DNA of 5,885 nucleotides. Source: Candidatus Tectimicrobiota bacterium (lineage in GTDB: Bacteria > UBA8248). Positions 1 to 5,718 of this stretch are shown here, one piece after another. Made by a program: the position numbers and the translations under genes. The notes beneath the pieces were generated by a model that was not told the DNA's origin, did not search any database, and was given only the letters and a program-made list of their open reading frames with translations. The DNA lies in the NCBI GenBank assembly GCA_016184445.1, contig JACPCT010000245.1, positions 1-5,885 on the forward strand, written 5' to 3'. Position 1 is the first letter of the stretch. Every line of letters starts with the position of its first letter.

Positions 1-39
1 GTTCATTCCGCCCAGAGGATGCTAGCTCCACTTGAGGCT

Positions 40-44
40 GGAGG
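40..44 (+). promoter_or_regulatory. Ribosome binding site deciding the GTG start at 51
   Basis: A GGAGG core lies six bases before a GTG codon at 51. No other start in this frame near the N-terminus has a comparable site, and the cysteine module begins only 13 residues later. This supports the GTG as the true start. The 39 bases before it show no clear gene. Confidence 0.6.
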
Positions 45-50
45 AAACCC

Positions 51-914
51 GTGGCTCAAGCGCTTCCCCTCTCCGCCCCGGCGCGAAGCTGCAACCTGTG
101 CGGCGGGGGCGGGTTCGCCCGCCTCTTCGAGAAGGATGGATTCTCCGTCCTGCGGTGCCGGGGGTGCGGCCTCGTGTTCACCCATCCCATCCCGGACGAG
201 GAGAGCCTCCGCGCCATATACGGACGGGACTATTTCGAGGGGGGGCTCTACCGCAGCTACGCCGACGAGGCGGCCTCCCGCGGGCCGGACTACCAGAAAT
301 GGCTCCGGTGGTTCACGCGCGCCACGGGCCTCGCCCGCGGGCGCTGGCTCGACATCGGCTGCGCGACCGGCTCCTTCCTCTCCGCCGCCAGGGATTCCGG
401 ATGGGAGGTCCGCGGGGTGGATATTTCCGCCTACTGCGTCGGGGAGGCCGGGAGGCGGGGCCACGACGTCCGCCTCGGCACGGCGCGCCGCCTTCCCCCC
501 GAGTGGAAGGACTTCGACGTCATCTCCATGTGGGACACCGTGGAGCACCTGCCCGACCCCAGCGGGGACATCGCCGCCGCGGCCTCCCGCCTCCGTCCGG
601 GGGGATGGTTCGTCGCCTCCACGGGGGACATCTCCTCCCTGGCGGCCCGCCTGCTCGGGCGCCGCTGGTGGCTGATGCTCCCCCCGGTCCACCTCTACTT
701 CTTCAGCCGGGAGACGCTGGAGGGGGTCCTGCGCAAGGCGGGCCTCGCGCCCGTGGCCGCCAAGCGGTTCGGCAGGCGCCTCAGCCTGGGCCGCGCGGCC
801 CGGCTCTTGACGGGATCACGGGCCACCTCCCTGGAGCGGGGGCCCTCCCTCTACCTCAACGCCTTTGACATCATGACCCTCCTCGCCCGGCGCCCCGGGG
901 AGGCCGCCCGGTGA
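51..914 (+). CDS. Class I SAM-dependent methyltransferase with N-terminal zinc-ribbon-like module
   Basis: This is a 287-residue cytosolic methyltransferase of the Methyltransf_23/UbiG-like type common in glycan and lipid biosynthesis clusters. Residues 14-39 carry two CxxC pairs (C14/C17 and C36/C39), a probable metal-binding module often found at the start of such enzymes. The Rossmann-type SAM-binding motif I reads LDIGCATGSFL at 100-110. An acidic residue ending strand 2 (VDIS, 123-126) should contact the SAM ribose. WDTVEHLPDP at 161-170 is the usual post-I motif with the D-x-x-E-H signature, and PGGWFVAS at 183-190 follows. HLYFFSRETL at 214-223 is the typical late motif of this family. 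The start is GTG with a GGAGG site. Its stop overlaps the next gene by 4 bp, so it probably acts in the same pathway as the glycosyltransferase. The family is confident; the methyl acceptor (sugar, lipid or quinone-like) is unknown. Confidence 0.9.
   Translation: MAQALPLSAPARSCNLCGGGGFARLFEKDGFSVLRCRGCGLVFTHPIPDEESLRAIYGRDYFEGGLYRSYADEAASRGPDYQKWLRWFTRATGLARGRWLDIGCATGSFLSAARDSGWEVRGVDISAYCVGEAGRRGHDVRLGTARRLPPEWKDFDVISMWDTVEHLPDPSGDIAAAASRLRPGGWFVASTGDISSLAARLLGRRWWLMLPPVHLYFFSRETLEGVLRKAGLAPVAAKRFGRRLSLGRAARLLTGSRATSLERGPSLYLNAFDIMTLLARRPGEAAR
897..903 (+). promoter_or_regulatory. Ribosome binding site deciding the GTG start at 911
   Basis: GGGGAGG lies seven bases before the GTG at 911, inside the end of the upstream methyltransferase gene. 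The in-frame ATG at 920 would be 16 bases away, so the GTG start (and hence the 4-bp GTGA overlap) is preferred. Confidence 0.55.
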
Positions 915-1639
915 CGCCGATGCGCCCTCCCCTCGCCATCGTCCCCGCGCACAATGAGGAGGCGAGCATCGGGCGGGTCATCGCCGGCCTGCGCGGGAGC
1001 GCGCCGGGGGTGGACATCCTGGTGGTCGACGACCACTCGACGGACGGCACCGCCGCCATCGTGGAGCGGCTCGGCGTCACCCAGGTCCGCCTGGCCTGCA
1101 ACCTGGGCTACCGCAACGCCATCCAGATCGGCTGCGCCTGGGCGCTGGCGAACGGCTACCAGCGCGTCATCTGCTTCGACGGCGACGGCCAGCACCCCGC
1201 CTCCGAGGTCCTGCCCATGCTCGAGCGGCTGGAGCGCGGCGAGGGGGACATCATCGTCGCCACCCGCTACGCGCAAGAGGGGGCGCCGGGCGCTTCCCTC
1301 GGCCGGTTCCTGGGGAACCAGTTCTTCAGCCGCGTCGCCAGCCGACTCACCGGCCAGCGCATCACGGACTCGACATCGGGGATGAAGGCACTGGGGCCGG
1401 GGGTCCTCCCGATCGTCGCGAAGGGGGATTTCCTCGACCTTCACGCCGAGGCGCTGGTGTACCTGGGCCTGCGGGGCTTCCGCATCGCCGAGCACCCGGC
1501 CGTCTTCGCGGAGCGGGCGGGGGGGGTCTCCATGTACGGCCGGCTCGCCCTCCTGCGCTATCCCCTCCTCACCGGTACCCTCATCCTCTGCTCCATCGCG
1601 CGGGCCTGGCTGGAGGGCGACCGGGGTGCGGGGCGGTGA
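911..1639 (+). CDS. Family 2 glycosyltransferase, polyprenyl-phosphate sugar synthase (DPM1-like) type
   Basis: This 242-residue GT-A fold enzyme probably transfers a sugar from a nucleotide sugar to a polyprenyl phosphate or to another membrane-linked acceptor at the inner face of the membrane. Seen in the sequence: the opening strand and loop VPAHNEE (11-17), the nucleotide-binding VVDDHSTDGT (38-47), and the DxD metal motif within DGDGQHP (90-96). Acceptor-side motifs follow: DSTSGMKA at 153-160 and a conserved R-x-G-G-x-S element at 202-207. Length matches DPM1-like proteins that lack C-terminal membrane helices. Residues 214-234 are hydrophobic and may dip into the membrane. The gene overlaps both neighbours by 4 bp. 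The following small membrane protein is a usual partner and could serve as its membrane anchor. The fold and family are sure; donor sugar and acceptor are inferred only in class. Confidence 0.92.
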   Translation: MTPMRPPLAIVPAHNEEASIGRVIAGLRGSAPGVDILVVDDHSTDGTAAIVERLGVTQVRLACNLGYRNAIQIGCAWALANGYQRVICFDGDGQHPASEVLPMLERLERGEGDIIVATRYAQEGAPGASLGRFLGNQFFSRVASRLTGQRITDSTSGMKALGPGVLPIVAKGDFLDLHAEALVYLGLRGFRIAEHPAVFAERAGGVSMYGRLALLRYPLLTGTLILCSIARAWLEGDRGAGR

Positions 1640-2010
1640 GCGGCTCCTTCCTGTTCTTCGCCACCCTGGTGGGGCTGCTGCTGGCGGCCTACGCGCTCCA
1701 CCTCGTCATCCGGGTGCGGCTGTACGTGGGCTACGCGGTGGCCTGGCTGATCCTGATCGCGGTGGGGCTCGTGGTGCTCAACCTCCCGGTCTTCTGGCCC
1801 CTCCTGCGGCGGCTCGCCGGGACGCCGGACACCCAGCAGGCGTGGATACTGCTGGTGCTGGCCGGGGTCGTCTTCATCCTGATGTACTTCTCGGTCCAGC
1901 TGACCATCCTCTCCAAGCGGATCTCGGACACCGCCCGCCACCTGGCCCTTCGGGAGACCCCCCCGCCCCCGCGCCGGGACGGGGAGGACCCGGGCAAGGC
2001 GCCCGAATGA
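1636..2010 (+). CDS. DUF2304-type small membrane protein
   Basis: This is a 124-residue protein with three predicted membrane helices at about residues 4-25, 31-52 and 69-90, followed by a basic amphipathic segment (LSKRISDTARHLAL, 92-105) and a short Pro- and charge-rich cytoplasmic tail. The helix pattern, the aromatic W37 in helix 2, and the tail that resembles S/K-R-I-S-x-L regions match DUF2304 proteins, which are commonly encoded directly after DPM1-like glycosyltransferases. The start is GTG in a GTGA overlap with the glycosyltransferase stop. No strong ribosome site lies at normal spacing (the nearest GGAGG-like run, 1612-1617, is 18 bases away), so reinitiation or coupling is likely. 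The proposed role is to hold or assist the glycosyltransferase at the membrane; this is inferred from context, as the family has no established activity that I can cite. Confidence 0.8.
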   Translation: MSGSFLFFATLVGLLLAAYALHLVIRVRLYVGYAVAWLILIAVGLVVLNLPVFWPLLRRLAGTPDTQQAWILLVLAGVVFILMYFSVQLTILSKRISDTARHLALRETPPPPRRDGEDPGKAPE

Positions 2011-2014
2011 GAAA

Positions 2015-2045
2015 CGGCCGCGGCCCCTCGCCGGGGCCGCGGCCG
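2015..2045. terminator. Strong GC hairpin between convergent units, probable bidirectional terminator
   Basis: A perfect 13-bp inverted repeat (2015-2027 and 2033-2045) encloses a 5-base loop. It begins four bases after the stop of the DUF2304-type gene and lies 24 bases beyond the stop of the minus-strand fusion gene. Read on the plus strand there is no T-run after it. Read on the minus strand it is followed by only three T residues (from GAAAC on the plus strand). It is therefore not a classic intrinsic terminator, but its place between two converging genes makes transcription ending or transcript-end protection the likely role. Confidence 0.6.
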
Positions 2046-2068
2046 CTGAAGCGTCCCTCCGCGGGCGG

Positions 2069-4060
2069 CTACCGCCCGTTCACCAGCGCCGGCTCCCCGG
2101 CGGCCTCCTCCTTGCGCTCCGCGGGGAGGGCGTCCAGGCCGAGGCGCTGCTCGGCCGCCCGGAGGACGGCCTCGAGCATCCCGGCGTAGGAGACGCCGGC
2201 GAACTTGGCCATCTTCGCCAGGTGGCCATCCCAGCACCAGCCAGGGTTGGGGTTCACCTCGAGAAGCTTGGGGTTCCCGTCGGCGTCCAGGCGCCAGTCG
2301 ATGCGGGCGTAGTCCCGGCAGCCCAGGCGCTCGAAGAGCTTCAGGCAGGCGTCCACCATCCGCTTCTCGGTGTCGTCCGGAAGATTGGCGGGGATGGACC
2401 GGAGCCGGGCGTAGGGGGAATCCGCGTCCCACTTGGCCTCGTAGCCGCAGATGCGGGGCAGGTCCTCCGGCAGCTCCGAGTAGTCCTCCTCGCAGACGGG
2501 GAAGACGGTGTAGGAGACGCCCGGGTTGCCGATGATGCCGACGGTCAGGTCCGCCCCCGTCAGGAACTCCTCGACCAGGATGGGCTTCTCGTAGCCGTAC
2601 TTGCGGTGCAGCTCGGTGACCACGTTGAGGAGCTCCTCGTGGTCTTGCACCACGCTCCGCTGGGTGATGCCGAAGCTGGAGTCCCCGAAGTTGGGCTTCA
2701 CGATGACCGGGAAGGTGAACGGCATCTCGTAGGTGGACTCGCCCGGCTTGATGAAGAAGGCCTCCGGCACGGGGATGTCCATCTCCTTCGCGATGCCCCG
2801 CACGAGGGACTTATCGTAGCAGTAGGCCAGGCACTGGGGGCCCGCCCCCGTGAAGGGGATGCCCAGCGCCTCGAGGAGGGCGGGGACGTGCAGCTCCTTC
2901 AGGGGGTCGTTGCCCAGCCCCTCGTCGCAGAGGTTCAGCACGAAGTCGGCCTTGCCCTTGAGCTTGCCGAGCTCGGCGATGAGGGCGTCGTGGTTGGAGA
3001 GGTAGATGAAGCGGTAGTCCTTGAGCTCCCGGAGGGCCGCCTTCATCTGGTCGATGGTGTAGAAGTCGTCCTCGTCGAAGACGGCGGCGGGCTTGAGGAG
3101 GTCCTGCTTCGCCGGGTCGCCCATCGCCACCGCCACGGTGCGGACCGCCTCCTTGGAGCGCTTGCGGAGGGGGGTCCACTCCTTGCGGGCCACGGCGGTG
3201 AGGATGATGCGCCGCTCCATCATCCCCAGGTCCTGGTTGCGCTGGGAGTCGGTGGCGATCTCCCCGTGGATGACGCAGTCGTGGAACCCGGCCGCCTTGA
3301 GGAGGTCGATCAGCTCCGTCCGGCTGTAGAGCCGCTCGGCGTAGAACTGGTCCACCAGCACCCCCTTCTCGACGTGGGTCACCACCTCGCGGGAGATGAG
3401 CCGGTGGCCGTCGGCCGAGAGGGCCCGCTCGCGGCAGACGAAGTGCTTGTCGTCCAGCCACTCCCAGGAGCGGGGCTGGAAGTGCTCGTGGAGGTACTCC
3501 CCGTCCGACACGTCGACGAGGAGCTTCCCCCAGGGCTTGAGGACGCGGCAGACCCCCTGGAGGACCTTCAGGTCCTCGTGGGCGGTCTCGAAATAGCCGA
3601 AGCTGTTGCCCAGGATGAGGGCCGCGTCGAAGGTGTCCGGGGCATAGGAGAACTTCCGGGCGTCCCCCTCGCGGAACTTGACCGGGAGGCCCTCCTTCTT
3701 GGCCAGGCTCCGGGCCTTCTGGACGAGGAAATGGGAGCGGTCGAGGCCCTCCACCCCCCGGAAGCCGCGGCGGGCCAGCTCGAGCGAGTGGCGGCCCTGG
3801 CCGCAGCAGAGGTCCAGTATCTTGTCCTCTGGAGTAAGCTGGAGAATCCGGGCGAAATACTGGACTTCCTGGCGGGTGATGTTCGGGTCGGCGACGACGT
3901 CGGAGTCGGTCTTGAGGTAGAGGGAGTTGAATATCCCCCGCCACCATTCGGGCGGGACATGCTCCTCCAGATTGGCGACCGGGCCGAGCGCGCGCTTGCG
4001 GGACTTCCCATTCTTGCCGTTAGCAGTGGACTTCCCTGGTGCCGGCGGTTTGTCGCTCAT
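2069..4060 (-). CDS. Fusion: SAM methyltransferase + D-Ala-D-Ala-ligase-like ATP-grasp enzyme
   Basis: This is a 663-residue cytosolic two-domain protein. Residues 1-30 are a Lys/Gly/Pro-rich, probably disordered tail. Residues about 37-292 form a class I methyltransferase: motif I LDLCCGQGR (82-90), GLDRS (105-109) at the SAM ribose site, EGDARKF (131-137), LKPWGKLLVDV (174-184) and a final YSRTELIDLLKAAGF (245-259). Residues about 305-640 are an ATP-grasp ligase related to Ddl. They include FTGAGPQCLAYCYDKSLVR (403-421), the ATP-binding loop VIVKPNFGDSSFGI (452-465), VEEFLTGADLTVG (496-508), an omega-loop-like YEAKW (540-544) and the metal-binding YARIDWR (584-590) and LLEVNPNPG (599-607). 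By motif alignment to E. coli DdlB, K417, K455, E497, K543, R586, D588, E601 and N603 sit at expected ATP or metal positions. Residues that fix D-Ala differ (W544; 611-613 DGH). The ATG start has GAGGAG three bases before it and GGAGG eleven bases before it. The nearest upstream gene on the strand is the radical SAM gene. Both catalytic families are confident; the joint product (a methylated dipeptide-like or amide-ligated compound) is speculation. Confidence 0.9.
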   Translation of the reverse strand: MSDKPPAPGKSTANGKNGKSRKRALGPVANLEEHVPPEWWRGIFNSLYLKTDSDVVADPNITRQEVQYFARILQLTPEDKILDLCCGQGRHSLELARRGFRGVEGLDRSHFLVQKARSLAKKEGLPVKFREGDARKFSYAPDTFDAALILGNSFGYFETAHEDLKVLQGVCRVLKPWGKLLVDVSDGEYLHEHFQPRSWEWLDDKHFVCRERALSADGHRLISREVVTHVEKGVLVDQFYAERLYSRTELIDLLKAAGFHDCVIHGEIATDSQRNQDLGMMERRIILTAVARKEWTPLRKRSKEAVRTVAVAMGDPAKQDLLKPAAVFDEDDFYTIDQMKAALRELKDYRFIYLSNHDALIAELGKLKGKADFVLNLCDEGLGNDPLKELHVPALLEALGIPFTGAGPQCLAYCYDKSLVRGIAKEMDIPVPEAFFIKPGESTYEMPFTFPVIVKPNFGDSSFGITQRSVVQDHEELLNVVTELHRKYGYEKPILVEEFLTGADLTVGIIGNPGVSYTVFPVCEEDYSELPEDLPRICGYEAKWDADSPYARLRSIPANLPDDTEKRMVDACLKLFERLGCRDYARIDWRLDADGNPKLLEVNPNPGWCWDGHLAKMAKFAGVSYAGMLEAVLRAAEQRLGLDALPAERKEEAAGEPALVNGR

Positions 4061-4312
4061 CCTCTCCTCTGCCTCCCCCCCAGCCTCATCACGATCCGGG
4101 CGGACCAGAACCGGGGGGCGTCACCCCCCCCTCGCCCCGGCCTCTCCTCCCGCCCCCCACAGACGGTCCGAGAACCAAAGGCGTTTCCGGCCAATGTAGT
4201 CCAAACGGCGGAAAATGCACTAAATTTTTTGCGCCGGGAGAAAAATCGGGAGGGCGGCTGAGGGGGGACGGCCCGCCGCGAGGGGTGCGGAAGACCGCCT
4301 GGCGGCCTTTCC
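4061..4312. other. 252-bp gap upstream of the fusion gene, with an A+T-rich island
   Basis: No supported gene lies here. The part next to the fusion gene (about 4073-4165) is C-rich on the plus strand. About 4171-4248 is clearly richer in A+T than the rest of the window, with A-runs and a T6 run at 4225-4230. This is the natural place for a minus-strand promoter. The best -10-like match I see is TACATT on the minus strand (4193-4198), but no good -35 element sits at the right distance. Near the radical SAM stop there is an 11-base palindrome (4295-4305) without a following T-run on the minus strand, so no convincing terminator. The gap means the fusion gene may have its own transcript. Confidence 0.35.
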
Positions 4313-5647
4313 CTAGGCCGAGGTGGGGGCCGCCGAGCGCCTGGAGGGCCGCCGGAGGAGGAGGCTGAGCCCCATGGCGGCCTTGCGCCGGAAGTCCACC
4401 AGGGAGCGGACCCGGCTCAGCTCCCGGAGGACGAAGCGGGGGCGGCCGTAGAACTTCCGGTGGCCGTACTGCTGGATCTCGCGGAGCTCCTCCTCCTCGA
4501 AGTCCGGGTTCCAGAACTTCACCCGGAACCCCTCCCTGGGGTTCTCGGCGAACTCCTGCCAGTAGTCGTAGGGGACGATGCCCGTCCGCAGCATCCGCTC
4601 GTAGAGCTCGGTCTTGGGATAGGGGGTGCAGATGGAGAACTGGCAATAGTCCGGGTCCAGCTCCACCGCGAAGTCGAAGGTGGCCTCCATCTCCTCCCGG
4701 GTCTCCCCCGGGATGCCTATCATCATGTAGGCGTAGGCGCCGATCCCCGCCGCCCGGGTCTGGCGGAAGACCTGGCGGACGAGGTCCGGGCTGATGCCCT
4801 TCTCCATGTAGTCGAGGCTGCGCTGGCTGGCGCTCTCGACCCCGTAGTGGATGCGGTAGCAGCCCGCCCGGCGCAGGTCCCGGAGGAGGTCCTCGTTGAT
4901 GCAGTCCACCCGCGAGCTGATCTTGAAGCGGACCTTGAGGCCCCGCCGGAGGATTTCCTGGCAGATCTCGTGGACGCGCTTCTTGCGGATGGTGATGGTG
5001 TCGTCCACGAAGAAGAAGTCCTCGATCCCCTGCTCCACCAGGGACTCCACCTCGTCCACCACGTTGGCCGGCTCACGGTAGCGGAACTTGGTGCGGCGGA
5101 TGTCGCAGAAGGTGCAGGCGAAGGGGCAGCCCCGGGAGGACTGGATGGTGGCCGTCACATCGCTCTCCCCGATGAGGCTGTTGTAATTGCGCAGGTTGAT
5201 GAGGTGCCGGGCCGGGAAGGGGAGGAGGTTCAGGTCCCCCGAGTCCCCCCGCAGGAAGGGGACGCGCGGGTTCTTCCCGTCGAACCAGCTCAGGCCCGGG
5301 ATGGCGGCCAGCTCCTCGGCCCGCTCCCCCCGGTCGATCGCCTGGGCCAGCATGAGGAAGGACTTCTCCCCGTCCCCGCTGATGACGTAGTCCACCTCCT
5401 TCAGGCGGACGGACTCGCCCGGGTAGTAGTTGGCGTGGTGCCCGCCGAAGACGACCCGGGCCTTGGGGTGGTGCTTCTTGACCAGGGCCGCCGCCAAGTC
5501 CGTCTTCAGCCCGGTCTCCCGCTCGAAGTAGGCGGCCACGTAGAGGAGGCCCAGCCGGGGAAAGACTCCTCCCCCCTGGTCGATCTGCGCGGGCAGGGTG
5601 CTCTCGATGGAGTGAGTCTCCGGAGGGGAGATGAACACAACATTCAC
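4313..5647 (-). CDS. Radical SAM enzyme with shortened N-terminal B12-binding-like domain
   Basis: This 444-residue protein belongs to the B12-binding radical SAM group (Elp3/MiaB-like core), whose members carry out methylations and rearrangements in lipid, antibiotic and cofactor pathways. The N-terminus shows the domain's opening strand (VVFISPP, 3-9), LGLLYVAAYFE (32-42), VVFGGHHANYYPGE (65-78) and VDYVISGDGE (85-94). The stretch between AAYFE and VVFGG is only about 22 residues, where family members usually have about 65. The radical SAM core starts with QSSRGCPFACTFCDIR (169-184); C174, C178 and C181 should hold the 4Fe-4S cluster. FFFVDDTIT (211-219), YGVES (268-272) and MMIGIPGET (308-316) are the later core motifs. 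The C-terminal region (about 380-430, with YGHRKFYGRPRFVLREL) is the usual helical tail. The start is GTG at 5647 with GGAGG eleven bases before it. Substrate unknown. The short B12 domain raises doubt that cobalamin is bound. Confidence 0.9.
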   Translation of the reverse strand: MNVVFISPPETHSIESTLPAQIDQGGGVFPRLGLLYVAAYFERETGLKTDLAAALVKKHHPKARVVFGGHHANYYPGESVRLKEVDYVISGDGEKSFLMLAQAIDRGERAEELAAIPGLSWFDGKNPRVPFLRGDSGDLNLLPFPARHLINLRNYNSLIGESDVTATIQSSRGCPFACTFCDIRRTKFRYREPANVVDEVESLVEQGIEDFFFVDDTITIRKKRVHEICQEILRRGLKVRFKISSRVDCINEDLLRDLRRAGCYRIHYGVESASQRSLDYMEKGISPDLVRQVFRQTRAAGIGAYAYMMIGIPGETREEMEATFDFAVELDPDYCQFSICTPYPKTELYERMLRTGIVPYDYWQEFAENPREGFRVKFWNPDFEEEELREIQQYGHRKFYGRPRFVLRELSRVRSLVDFRRKAAMGLSLLLRRPSRRSAAPTSA

Positions 5648-5718
5648 GGGTCAGGTATCCTCCGGCCCCGGGCAGGGGTCAAATACAGAGCGGACAAAGC
5701 TTACCAAACGAGTCCATG
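5648..5718. other. 71-bp spacer upstream of the radical SAM gene
   Basis: This short spacer is less G+C-rich in its 5687-5718 part. On the minus strand it holds the ribosome site of the radical SAM gene. A 24-codon open frame starting at 5725, inside the end of the previous gene, also runs through it (see findings). I see no strong terminator hairpin or clear promoter, which fits read-through from the upstream partial gene. Confidence 0.3.
5659..5663 (-). promoter_or_regulatory. Ribosome binding site for the radical SAM gene
   Basis: GGAGG on the minus strand ends eleven bases before the GTG at 5647, slightly longer than ideal. It supports this GTG as start, which also places the first beta-strand of the domain (VVFISPP) exactly where homologous proteins begin. 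Confidence 0.45.

Noticed and set aside
1..50. Possible tail of an upstream plus-strand gene (stops at 23-25 and 33-35 in two frames)
   Set aside because: Seven to ten codons are too few to tell a real C-terminus from chance.
3..692. A 229-codon minus-strand open frame opposite the first methyltransferase
   Set aside because: Ala/Gly/Pro/Glu-rich antisense shadow without recognisable motifs. The plus strand has full methyltransferase motifs.
4184..4214. Inverted repeat TTTCCG...CGGAAA in the leader of the fusion gene as an operator
   Set aside because: Only six paired bases with a 19-base gap; this is expected by chance and has no second copy nearby.
2222..4261. A 679-codon open frame on the plus strand, antisense to the fusion gene
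   Set aside because: Its product is a Val/Leu/Glu/Gly/Asp-rich string with no domain motifs. It mirrors the codon pattern of the minus-strand gene, a usual effect of high G+C at third positions.
4245..4312. Intrinsic terminator for the radical SAM gene
   Set aside because: The palindrome at 4295-4305 is too short for a stable stem with a normal loop, and the T-rich stretch lies over 50 bases further on, with only a weak 5-bp pairing between.
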